Both the position numbers and the translations under genes were made by a program. From assembly GCA_041484845.1 (NCBI GenBank), contig JBGPIK010000029.1, positions 1 to 29,843 of the forward strand: a stretch of 29,843 bases of DNA, in the 5' to 3' direction. This stretch comes from JBGPIK01 sp041484845. GTDB lineage: Bacteria; Desulfobacterota; Binatia; UBA9968. How positions within the stretch are numbered: position 1 is the first letter of the stretch; every line of letters begins with the position of its first letter. The notes under the pieces were generated by a model. That model was given only the letters and a program-made list of their open reading frames with translations, did no database searches and was not told the origin of the DNA. Shown here piece after piece: positions 8,722 to 16,847 of this stretch.

Positions 8722-9121
8722 CCTTGCCCTCATAGACACCTCCGTATACATCGAAAATTTCCGCACCGGGCGTTTCACACTTGCTCTGGTGCGGTCTCCG
8801 TGGATTATTCGTTGCTCGGCCGTTGTGCTTCACGAACTCCGGCGCGGCGCCAAGGCGGAGTTGGAAATTCGCTTTGTCGCCGACCTGGCGAGAAACGTAA
8901 AGATTGTTACGCCCACCGAACGCCAATGGATCGAGTCTGCCGAGGTTCTCTCCCGCCTTAGAAGCGGCAAAGGCTATGAGGTGAACAAACTAAGAGAGAT
9001 GGCTTTTGATGTCCTGATCGCGCTCTCCGCTAGAGATGTCGGTGGCACTCTGATCACGTGCAATCGAGACGATTTCTCTGAGATCAAGAGACACATATCC
9101 TTCAAAGTTGCATACTGGTAA
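8708..9121 (+). CDS. PIN-domain ribonuclease toxin (VapC-like)
   Basis: PIN-domain toxins are Mg-dependent RNases that cut tRNA or rRNA when freed from antitoxin. The first acidic residue is in ALIDTSVYIE, followed by Glu in VLHELRRG, Asp in FDVLIALSAR and the terminal acidic site in CNRDDF, so the catalytic quartet looks complete. TTG at 8708 is chosen as start: it places ALIDTS near the N terminus as usual in VapC (137 residues), and AGGA lies about 10 nt upstream. A longer in-frame reading from 8660 would overlap the antitoxin by 62 nt. It is coupled to the antitoxin before it. Confidence 0.82.
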   Translation: MPNGNLALIDTSVYIENFRTGRFTLALVRSPWIIRCSAVVLHELRRGAKAELEIRFVADLARNVKIVTPTERQWIESAEVLSRLRSGKGYEVNKLREMAFDVLIALSARDVGGTLITCNRDDFSEIKRHISFKVAYW

Positions 9122-9126
9122 GCACG

Positions 9127-9144
9127 CGGGCTAGGTTGAGCCCG
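9127..9144. terminator. Weak hairpin between convergent genes
   Basis: CGGGCT (9127-9132) and AGCCCG (9139-9144) form a 6-bp stem with a 6-nt loop, just after the PIN toxin stop and before the convergent LysR stop. There is only a short T-rich tail (GATTTCG), so it is at best a weak terminator. Confidence 0.3.
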
Positions 9145-9231
9145 TCGATTTCGTAAAGGACGGGCGCGGGAATTCCCATCGCGTTTAGTAACCGCAGCTC
9201 GCTCGGTATGCTCCTTAATCGCACTGCAGGA

Positions 9232-10134
9232 CTACCGCGATTTTGTTTTCTCCCGACGCAAAAGCTCAAGGAAGGCTTGGGCGCTGGGGGTGAGGAGTTT
9301 GTATTTGTGATAGACGATATAGCTCTTGCCGACCAGCTCCAATCCGACCAGATTGATTTTCTTAAACTCGCCCCGTCGGATATCCGCCGCAATCGAGGTC
9401 TTGAATAATATCCCCAGTCCCAGATTTTGCCTGACCGCCTCTTTCACCGCCTGTGGTGAATCGCAACGCATGGCAAATTCAGAACTGACGCCGTTCTTTC
9501 GCAGATCCTTTAGAATCTGTTCCGTGCTGCCATGACCACCTTTGCCGTCCCGGATCACGAGGGGGATGCGAATTAAATCCTTAAGGGTTAGCTTCCTTTT
9601 CCCGGCCAGCGGATGTGTCGAGGAAACGAAGGCGACCAAGGGTTCGTTGCGGTAGGGCTCGACTACTAAAAACTGCGACGGGGTCGGGTTGGTAACCACC
9701 GCGATGTCTACTTCCGAGGTCTCAATTCGTTTTTCGATCTCCCTTTTCTTGTCAGTGGTGAGGTTTAATTGGACGCCGGGGTGCCTCTTTCTAAACCGAG
9801 TGAGCAGACCGGGGAGCAAAGCAATCGAGGGGCTATAACTTCCTCCCACTGTGAGAGACGGTACTTTCATGGCAGCGGTTGTAGTAGAAAGTCTTAGTTT
9901 GAGCCCGTCGTGTTGCCTCAATACTTTCGTTGCGTATTTAAAAACTAGTTTTCCCGCGTCAGTTAGCTCGATGCCGTTCCTAACCTTTCGGTACAACTTT
10001 GTTTTGTACTTTGCTTCTAAAGTTTTGAGCTGATGCGTCAGCGCAGGCTGGCTCAGGTGAAGGTCTCCCGAGGCCCGAGTGAGATTGCGGTAGCCCGCGA
10101 CGATAGCAAAAACTTCGAAGTCGTAGAGTGGCAT
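9232..10134 (-). CDS. LysR-family transcriptional regulator
   Basis: A 300-residue LysR-type regulator of usual length. The N-terminal winged helix-turn-helix (residues 3-60) has the family pattern FEVFAIVAGYRNLTRAS, HLSQPALTHQLKTLEAK and a wing ending in TDAGKLV. A linker helix and a two-lobed periplasmic-binding-protein-like effector domain (about 90-295) follow. The effector cannot be read from sequence. LysR proteins usually control a divergent neighbour, but upstream of this gene is only a repeat and the 600-bp leader of the Rhs gene, so its target is unclear. No strong ribosome-binding site precedes the ATG. Confidence 0.9.
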   Translation of the reverse strand: MPLYDFEVFAIVAGYRNLTRASGDLHLSQPALTHQLKTLEAKYKTKLYRKVRNGIELTDAGKLVFKYATKVLRQHDGLKLRLSTTTAAMKVPSLTVGGSYSPSIALLPGLLTRFRKRHPGVQLNLTTDKKREIEKRIETSEVDIAVVTNPTPSQFLVVEPYRNEPLVAFVSSTHPLAGKRKLTLKDLIRIPLVIRDGKGGHGSTEQILKDLRKNGVSSEFAMRCDSPQAVKEAVRQNLGLGILFKTSIAADIRRGEFKKINLVGLELVGKSYIVYHKYKLLTPSAQAFLELLRREKTKSR

Positions 10135-10151
10135 AAAGATTTCGGAGAATT

Positions 10152-10260
10152 CACCACCGAGACGCGGAGAACACGGAGAGCTTAATCAAATATTTACTCG
10201 GTGCCCTCGGTGTCTCCGTGGTGAAAAGTGTTTCCTGTTTGGTTGCGGCTCGTTGCCGGC
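10152..10260. repeat. Dispersed inverted-repeat element, copy 1
   Basis: Two 27-nt arms (10152-10178 and 10197-10223) form an imperfect inverted repeat based on CACCACGGAGACACGGAG. They are followed by a tail with TTTGGTTGCGGCTC (about 10240-10251). Arms and tail recur at 18485-18673, and related arms occur at 22030-22225. This is a non-coding repeat family of a type seen widely in environmental bacterial genomes. Confidence 0.65.
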
Positions 10261-10497
10261 AACGTTGTGCTGCACACCTGTATGTCAACAACAGGGGAAA
10301 GTCAAAGGGCTTCGAGATCGGATCATAAATATTACTTATAACAGTCATTCAAAAATATGATTTGACATATGTGAAAGCGCGCTACTACAGTCGCGGTGCT
10401 GCACGAGGAGGAAACGCCCTCGTACGACAAGTATGGCGGAACATAACTCGTGGTTTTCGTTTACACGCCACACGAGCCGAATTGGCCGCGCAGCTTT

Positions 10498-10521
10498 GTA
10501 AAGAAACTTTACACTTGTCAG
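10498..10521 (+). promoter_or_regulatory. Palindrome plus CTTTACACTTGTCAG motif
   Basis: GTAAAG-AAA-CTTTAC (10498-10512) is a perfect 6-bp palindrome. It overlaps CTTTACACTTGTCAG (10507-10521), which recurs with 14 of 15 bases identical at 16567-16581 before the cohesin gene. It lies about 240 bp upstream of the Rhs start. It may be a shared regulator site. The rest of 10261-10680 shows no credible gene. Confidence 0.35.
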
Positions 10522-10660
10522 TAGATATTTTTCTCAATTGCGGCGTAAGTTGCCCAATTGTGCCAGCGATGGAGGAGCCGTGGAAACTACAAGTCGTGTA
10601 ATTGGGAGCGCAAAGATTCGCAGCGTGATTACCAATAGAGGGTGGTTACGACCGGAGCTC

Positions 10661-10707
10661 GGAACACATCCGGTTGCGTTCCGCAAAGGGGCTTTGCGGC
10701 GTGTTCC
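10661..10707 (+). promoter_or_regulatory. Structured leader hairpin before Rhs gene
   Basis: A nested hairpin: outer arms GGAACAC (10661-10667) and GTGTTCC (10701-10707) enclose the perfect inner stem CCGCAAAG (10681-10688) and CTTTGCGG (10692-10699) with a 3-nt loop. It ends 53 nt before the Rhs ATG. It could fold in the 5' leader. No long T-run follows, so attenuation by intrinsic termination is not evident. Confidence 0.45.
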
Positions 10708-10760
10708 TCTGTTTAATTTCAACGTTTCTTCGTGGGACTTCCGGTGGAGGGTAGAAGCAA

Positions 10761-13700
10761 ATGAGTGCCATTAATAGTTCGCGTATCTTCCTAAAATTAC
10801 AAGGGCTTGTCCATGTCACGTTGCTTCTGGCAGTGGTAATTATCTTCCTGCCTGAAAAAGTTAACGGCCAGCCATTCGCTTACGTCGGCAACTCGGGCAG
10901 TGGAACAGTTTCAGTCATTAATACTGCGACGGATACTGTGGTCGCAACCATACAAGCGGGATTTTCACCGCCGTTTCCTAATCCTTATGGTGTGGCGATA
11001 ACCCAGGATGGCACAAAAGTTTATCTCACTCTCGGTATTGGCCAGTATTCTTTGATTGATGCAACAAACAATACATTGGTTCGGGAGGCACTTTGCTGTA
11101 TTTTTCCGCGCGGCATTGTGGTCAGTTCCGATGGCTCGCGGCTTTATATAGCAGATCGCAGGAGTAACGGCGGTTGGGTAACGGTTCGTGATCCTTCTTC
11201 TAATAACACGATCGGAAACGATATTGCGGTCGGTAGAGACCCTGATGGAGTGGCTTTGAGCCCTTCTGGCAGCAAACTGTACGTGGCAAATAGCCAAAGT
11301 CAGAGCGTTTCCGTAATTGATACAGCGACGCACGTTGTAGTGAATACGATAGCTGTGGGCCTAATACCGGCAGGTGTGGCTGTGAATTCATTAGGGACTC
11401 GCGTCTATGTCGCCACCGCCAGCGGGGTATCTGTAATTGACGCTTGGACCGAGACTCTAGTAGCAACTCTGCCTGTAGGCTCGTCACCTACAGGTGTGGC
11501 TGTAAGCCCTTCCGGTACTCGTGTGTATGTGACGAACAGATTGAGCAACACCGTCTCGGTAATCGATGCCAATAGCAATGCCGTAATGGCTACTATACCG
11601 GTCGGCCAGGGTCCTATTGGGGTCATGGTAAATCCGTCTGGTACTCGTGTGTATGTGGCTAATAGCAACAGTAGCCCGGGCACTGTGTCAGTCATCGACA
11701 CCACCAGTAACACTGTCGTGAAGACAATAACGGTAGGAACTGGTCCGGTCGCATTAGGCCAGTTTATAATGCCCCCGTTACCTCTACTGGATAAACTCCC
11801 ACAAGCAACGCTTGGCAATGGGTTAAACAATTCATCGTCTTTAGTCGCTGAGCCGGTTAATGCCGCGACAGGCGATTACTTTTACTTTAAACAAGACATT
11901 TCCATACCAGGTAAAGGAATGCCTTTGATCTTCTCGAGGGCATATAATTCGAAAGACAACTATGTTGGTCCCTTCGGCTATCGTTGGACACACTCATTCA
12001 ACCTTGTTTTGACTCAGAGTTCGACCGACGGATCCGTTGCTATAAAACAGCCGGATGGGCACGTGGAATTCTACAGTGCTGCTAGCGGTGGAGCGTTCTT
12101 GCCCCAATTCGGCGGCACGTTTGACTCTCTTACGAAAAATGTTGACGGGACATTCACCTTAACGAAGAAGGACCGAACAATATACTTCTTCGGTCTCAAT
12201 GGACGGCTGAGCACTATCCGAGACCAGAATGGAAATACGATAAGGCTTACCTATGACGCAAGCGGGAACTTTTCGTCGCTTACCGACACTGCCGGGAGAG
12301 CGCTCACGCTGTCGTATACCGGCGGGTTCATTACTCGGATTACGGATGCAGCAGGGCGCGCATGGTCGTATGCGTACGATTTTAATGCAGACCTTGTGTC
12401 ATTTACCGAAGCCAACGGAGGCGTGACACGGTACAGTTATGACGCTCCCAACGCTCCGCATCGGCTCACCCGCATCATTCTGCCAAAAGGCAATACTCTT
12501 GTTCTGAACAACTATGACGGGGCTGGACGGGTAATTCGCCAGGAGGACGGCAAAGGTAACGCTACGACTTTTGCCTATGATACGCCTAGCGCGGGCGCTA
12601 CAACGATTACGGATTCCCGCGGCGCTATGAGTGTCCGCGTTCATGACCCATTCTTTCGCCTGATTGAGGAAATCGATCCAAATGGTGACTCAACCAATTT
12701 CGTCTACGACAGCAATCATAATCGGGTAAGCATAACGGATAAAAATGGTAGTGTTACACAGTTCACTTATGACAATCGAGGCAATGTCACATCGAAAACC
12801 GACCCGCTCGGTAACGTTACGACGCTGACCTACAACGCCTTCAACGATCCGACCAATCGGACGGACGCGTTGGGGAATGTGACCACATACAGCTATGACG
12901 CGAGAGGGAACCTGACTCAGGTGACCGATCCGTTGGGGAACATTAGTAGAATCGGCTACGACGCTTTTGGCCAGCCGGTTAGTCTCACCAATGCGCGCGG
13001 AAGTCTTACGACCAATACATTCGATTCCCAAGGCAATTTGCTGCGGATCACTAATGCTTTGGGTAGTCAAACGAGCTTCACCTCTGACGCAATTGGGAGG
13101 CGAACCGGGGTCACGAATGCGATAGGGCGTACGACAAGCTTCGCTTACGACAACAACAATAACATTCTCCGGGCAGTCGATCCATTTGGAAATCCCGCCT
13201 CCTATGCATACGATGCCAACAACAACCGCATCAGTTTAACCGATCGCCGGGGTAACACCACCACTTTTGGTTACGACGGGAATGACCTTATGTTTTCCGT
13301 CCGCGATCCGCTGGGAGGCACTATAGCCTACGGCTATGACAGCGCGAATAACCGCACAGCAGCATCGGACGCGAGAGGAAACACGACTCGATTTACTTAT
13401 GACGCAGCGAACCGTCTCGTTGGGGTCACAAACGCGCTGCTCAACCCGACCACCTACGCTTACGATCCGAATGGAAACCTGATCCAGCGAACTAATGCCC
13501 TGGGGCACGCCACAACATTTGCCTACGATGCGCTGAATCGCCTGCGATTCAGTACGAATCCTTTGGGTAACAGCACGCAAACATTGTACGACGCGTTAGG
13601 ACGCGTGGTACAGATAACGGATGCTAACGGGCGCGTGACGCGGTACACCTATGACGCTCTGGGGCGGCTCGTCGGAGTAACCGACCCGGCGGGAGGTACA

Positions 13701-15788
13701 GCCTCGTACGCTTATGATGCTGTGGGAAACCGAACGGCCATCAGTGATCCGAATGGCAACACCACAGGGTTTGCCTACGACGCTGTGAACCGTCTTGCTT
13801 CTAAAACCGATCCTCTGGGAAATTCTTACCTTTACGCCTATGATCAGGTGGGCAATCGCATCCAGCTTACGGATGCAAAAGGCCAGTTGATCCGCTACGC
13901 TTATGACCCAAATAATCGCCTGGTTGAAATCCTTTATCCCGACCTCTCCCGGGTGAATTTCCAGTATGACGCATCCGGCAACCGTACGCAGATGATCGAT
14001 ACGGTTGGCGCAAGCACCTACCAATACGATCCGCTGAATCGCCTCACTCAATACGTCGATCCATTTAGTAAAACCGTAGGGTATGGCTACGACCAGGCTG
14101 GTAATCGCACCAGCTTGATTTATCCCGACGGAAAACTGGTAAGTTACGGTTACGACGCTCTCAACCGAATGCAGACAGTAACCGATTGGCTAGGCGGTGT
14201 CACGACGTATACCTACGATCCGGCTGGAAACCTATTTTCCACCGATAATCCCAATGCGACGATGACCGATTTTTACTATGACAATGCGGAGCGGCTTGTT
14301 GGGCTTGGCAACTTTAAGTCCGACGCTTCTACCATTGCGAGCTACGGAATTACGCTCGACCCAGTCGGTAACCGGACGTCAATCAACAGAATAGAGCCGC
14401 TGGCCCCGGTCTTTACACGGAAGAACGATATTCTGACCTACGATAATGACAACCGCCTCGTGACATTGAACGGCGGCCCGGTAAACAACGATGCCGACGG
14501 AAATCTCACCAACAAACAGGGAACCCCCTACGATTACGATTTTGAAGATCGCCTGGTGCGCGTTAACGGCGGCGTAAACGCTTACCAGTACGACGGCGTG
14601 GGCCATCGCCTCGTCGGGACGCGCGGAGGAGTTACAACCCGATACACTCTCGACCTAGCCGGCTCCCTTAGCAAAGTCCTGGTAGAGAGCGATGCCGGCG
14701 GAACTCCTATTGCTTACTACGTCCACGGCTTAGGACTTATCTCTCGAATCACATCGAGTAACGCAGCTCGCTATTACCATTCCGACCCCGTTGGTAGTAC
14801 CGTCGCTCTCACTGATGCCGCGCAGGTAGTAACAGATTCGTATACCTACGATCCATTCGGCAAAGTCGCGACCAGTAGTGGCGTAACGCAGAACACGTTC
14901 AAGTACCTTGGGAGATACGGCCTCATGGACGAGGGCGCCAGTCTCTCATACGTTCGGGCACGCTATTATGACTCATCGTTAGGACGTTTCATCAGCAAGG
15001 ACCCGCTGGCGGGAAACTCTGCCAGTAGCCAGAGCCTAAATAGGTTTGCCTATGCATTCAACAACCCTATTGCCTTGGCTGATGTTTCTGGACTGTCGCC
15101 CCAAGAAGCACAGATCGTTAACGTAACCAGCTCCCCATCTGATTATCCACACAGTTTTCTGCTTGATAATTTTGGTTGGCTTCAAACTCCAGGGTATCAA
15201 AGCTCGTACGATGTCTGGTCAGACGCTGTCGGAATATTGAGCGGAATAGCTGACACTACAACTTTGCAGAAAATATTGAAACCAACTGGTTTGCTAAACG
15301 GTCTCGATGCCGCAGGAACTTTGCTTGACGTTGTCGGCGTATATGAAAACATCTTCGCCGAAATGAAGGCCGCCAACGTGAATTCGAGCTTATTTGCAGG
15401 TGGTTTGCGAGGTATATGGACGGATGTCAGCTCACTCTCGGCTGGCGATTTGCTCGACTCTGTTGGTCACGGCTTATCCGTTGGAGTGGCAATTGAGTTC
15501 AATTGGGCAACAGGTATTCCGAACTCAGTCGCAAACTTCGTTACTGGCGGACAAATAGATTTTAGCATCAGCGGTGACCAGGTTTATCGGGCGTATTATG
15601 GTCTGGGTCCAAAAATTGATTCTACAATCAATTATCTCGGAGATCTGAATTATAATGTTAGCCAGACTATGGGTGGATTGCTCGATACAGGGATTAACAG
15701 GCTCGGAGATCTGAATACCAAGGCATCACAAACATTAGGCCGTTGGGTAGACAAGGGGACTTCATCAGTACTCGGTTTGTTTAAGTGA
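10761..15788 (+). CDS. Secreted YVTN-propeller / Rhs YD-repeat giant protein
   Basis: A 1675-residue exported protein. A signal peptide (about 1-36) is followed by about seven YVTN-type blades with VSVIDTATHVV and VAVSPSGTRVYV patterns (about 37-335). Next is a DUF6531-type entry (EPVNAATGDYFYFKQDI, about 364), some 40 YD repeats (about 440-1340) expected to form the Rhs cocoon, and the Rhs core YVRARYYDSSLGRFISKDPL (about 1396-1415) ending near NNPIALADVSGL. The roughly 230-residue variable C terminus matches no toxin I know. It is glycine- and leucine-rich and ends in two 22-residue tandem repeats (1623-1644, 1645-1666). GGAGGG lies 9 nt before the ATG. No immunity gene follows; instead a small YD-dockerin gene does. 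The role may be adhesion or surface structure rather than contact-dependent killing. Confidence 0.9.
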   Translation: MSAINSSRIFLKLQGLVHVTLLLAVVIIFLPEKVNGQPFAYVGNSGSGTVSVINTATDTVVATIQAGFSPPFPNPYGVAITQDGTKVYLTLGIGQYSLIDATNNTLVREALCCIFPRGIVVSSDGSRLYIADRRSNGGWVTVRDPSSNNTIGNDIAVGRDPDGVALSPSGSKLYVANSQSQSVSVIDTATHVVVNTIAVGLIPAGVAVNSLGTRVYVATASGVSVIDAWTETLVATLPVGSSPTGVAVSPSGTRVYVTNRLSNTVSVIDANSNAVMATIPVGQGPIGVMVNPSGTRVYVANSNSSPGTVSVIDTTSNTVVKTITVGTGPVALGQFIMPPLPLLDKLPQATLGNGLNNSSSLVAEPVNAATGDYFYFKQDISIPGKGMPLIFSRAYNSKDNYVGPFGYRWTHSFNLVLTQSSTDGSVAIKQPDGHVEFYSAASGGAFLPQFGGTFDSLTKNVDGTFTLTKKDRTIYFFGLNGRLSTIRDQNGNTIRLTYDASGNFSSLTDTAGRALTLSYTGGFITRITDAAGRAWSYAYDFNADLVSFTEANGGVTRYSYDAPNAPHRLTRIILPKGNTLVLNNYDGAGRVIRQEDGKGNATTFAYDTPSAGATTITDSRGAMSVRVHDPFFRLIEEIDPNGDSTNFVYDSNHNRVSITDKNGSVTQFTYDNRGNVTSKTDPLGNVTTLTYNAFNDPTNRTDALGNVTTYSYDARGNLTQVTDPLGNISRIGYDAFGQPVSLTNARGSLTTNTFDSQGNLLRITNALGSQTSFTSDAIGRRTGVTNAIGRTTSFAYDNNNNILRAVDPFGNPASYAYDANNNRISLTDRRGNTTTFGYDGNDLMFSVRDPLGGTIAYGYDSANNRTAASDARGNTTRFTYDAANRLVGVTNALLNPTTYAYDPNGNLIQRTNALGHATTFAYDALNRLRFSTNPLGNSTQTLYDALGRVVQITDANGRVTRYTYDALGRLVGVTDPAGGTASYAYDAVGNRTAISDPNGNTTGFAYDAVNRLASKTDPLGNSYLYAYDQVGNRIQLTDAKGQLIRYAYDPNNRLVEILYPDLSRVNFQYDASGNRTQMIDTVGASTYQYDPLNRLTQYVDPFSKTVGYGYDQAGNRTSLIYPDGKLVSYGYDALNRMQTVTDWLGGVTTYTYDPAGNLFSTDNPNATMTDFYYDNAERLVGLGNFKSDASTIASYGITLDPVGNRTSINRIEPLAPVFTRKNDILTYDNDNRLVTLNGGPVNNDADGNLTNKQGTPYDYDFEDRLVRVNGGVNAYQYDGVGHRLVGTRGGVTTRYTLDLAGSLSKVLVESDAGGTPIAYYVHGLGLISRITSSNAARYYHSDPVGSTVALTDAAQVVTDSYTYDPFGKVATSSGVTQNTFKYLGRYGLMDEGASLSYVRARYYDSSLGRFISKDPLAGNSASSQSLNRFAYAFNNPIALADVSGLSPQEAQIVNVTSSPSDYPHSFLLDNFGWLQTPGYQSSYDVWSDAVGILSGIADTTTLQKILKPTGLLNGLDAAGTLLDVVGVYENIFAEMKAANVNSSLFAGGLRGIWTDVSSLSAGDLLDSVGHGLSVGVAIEFNWATGIPNSVANFVTGGQIDFSISGDQVYRAYYGLGPKIDSTINYLGDLNYNVSQTMGGLLDTGINRLGDLNTKASQTLGRWVDKGTSSVLGLFK

Positions 15789-15856
15789 TGGTTGCAAGTA
15801 AAACTCTTGGTTTAACCAGCACTTTATCGACGTCAGCATTGACGAAAGGCAGTAAC

Positions 15857-16543
15857 ATGGATTTAGTTAAACCACACCTGTTTCGTAAACTATCTTTCTC
15901 TCTCCCAGGAGCGTTTCTGATCTGCTTGTGTTTTTCCGCCAGTGTTTGCGCCGATAGCACTGTCTACACCTACGACGCGTTGAACCGCCTCAGTCGCGTG
16001 CACTATGAAAACGGAACCGTAATTCAATACAGCTATGATGCTGCAGGAAATCGAACCTCGCAGGTTGTAACCGTTCCAAATCAGCCGCCGGTCGCCAATG
16101 CCGGGCCGAATCGGACGGTTCGGTTTGGAAGCCTGGTGACATTGAATGGCAGCGCCAGCTCGGATCCCGACAATGGGCCTGGTCCGCTGACTTATTCGTG
16201 GCAAAAAATATCAGGGCCAGCAGTGAGTTTGTCGGGTGCAACTACTGCAATTCCCACCTTCACGCCCACGGTTGCAGGCACCTATACCTTTAGTCTCGTT
16301 GTGAACGATGGCCAGGATAATAGCCTCGCCGCCAACGTGACGATCACCGTGCCGATTTTGGGCGATATCGATGGAGATGGAGACGTTGACAGCAACGACC
16401 TGAGTCGTATTACGTCCGTGCTGAACACCAATGCCAGTGGGCCAAATGATCTTCGGGACTTGAATGGCGATGGGAGAATCGATGCGCTTGACTCGCGCAA
16501 GTTGGTGACGTTATGCACGCGCCCCCGATGCGCGACGCAATAG
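15857..16543 (+). CDS. Secreted YD-repeat / PKD / dockerin protein
   Basis: This 228-residue protein has a signal peptide (1-32, cleaved near VCA-D). Two YD repeats follow (TYDALNRLSRV and YSYDAAGNRTSQ, 38-69), then a PKD/REJ-like Ig domain (QPPVANAGPNRTVRFG to TFSLVVNDGQD, about 76-165), then a type I dockerin (about 169-219) with two F-hands, GDIDGDGDVDSNDL and RDLNGDGRIDALD. The calcium-binding Asp/Asn positions are intact. The ATG at 15857 is chosen because AAAGG lies 8 nt upstream and the signal peptide follows it; an upstream GTG overlapping the Rhs stop would hide the signal. It follows the Rhs gene by 68 nt, and the cohesin gene lies 304 nt further. The likely role is calcium-dependent docking to a cohesin. 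Confidence 0.85.
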   Translation: MDLVKPHLFRKLSFSLPGAFLICLCFSASVCADSTVYTYDALNRLSRVHYENGTVIQYSYDAAGNRTSQVVTVPNQPPVANAGPNRTVRFGSLVTLNGSASSDPDNGPGPLTYSWQKISGPAVSLSGATTAIPTFTPTVAGTYTFSLVVNDGQDNSLAANVTITVPILGDIDGDGDVDSNDLSRITSVLNTNASGPNDLRDLNGDGRIDALDSRKLVTLCTRPRCATQ

Positions 16544-16847
16544 GCGTCTGAGATTATGTCGAAAAGCTTTACACTCGTCAGAAAGCTTTACAGTTTGAAC
16601 GGTGGAATGGAACTCTTAACGTTTTCGGATGGTTCGACGAAAAAACTAGAGCCAGTGTAGGCACGTGTTAGATAACTTTACGTTTCACCGAGGAAGCAAA
16701 AAGTAGTGGGCAGTTGAAAGACCTATAAATCCGCGAGGTTAAAATCGCTGAGGTAAATGGCATGGAGTTTGGTAGTACATTGGAGGCTCCTGCCAGGATT
16801 CATAGCGGGGTCGTCATCCAAAAGATCATCACCGGGAGGTTTTGATT
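16544..16847 (+). promoter_or_regulatory. Cohesin gene upstream region with repeated CTTTACA motif
   Basis: A 304-bp non-coding gap. It carries CTTTACACTCGTCAG (16567-16581), the counterpart of 10507-10521 before the Rhs gene. A second AAAGCTTTACAG follows at 16582-16593, and a third ACTTTACG lies at about 16675-16682. Repeated CTTTAC boxes suggest binding of one regulator. No sigma-54 type GG-N10-GC promoter was found by eye. The strong ribosome site GGGAGG (16834-16839) fixes the cohesin start. Confidence 0.4.

Noticed and set aside
10362..10601. 79-residue plus-strand frame starting MTYVKARYYSRG
   Set aside because: The YVKARYY start recalls the Rhs core, but nothing else matches, no ribosome site precedes it, and the segment carries the palindrome and leader signals. 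It could be a trace of an older Rhs end, but seven residues are not enough.
12700..14300. Regularly spaced repeats that might suggest a CRISPR or satellite
   Set aside because: They are the degenerate YD codon repeats of the Rhs gene, in frame and diverged.
16594..16847. Possible sigma-54 promoter before the cohesin gene
   Set aside because: Each TGG was checked for GC ten bases further; none fitted the GG-N10-GC rule.
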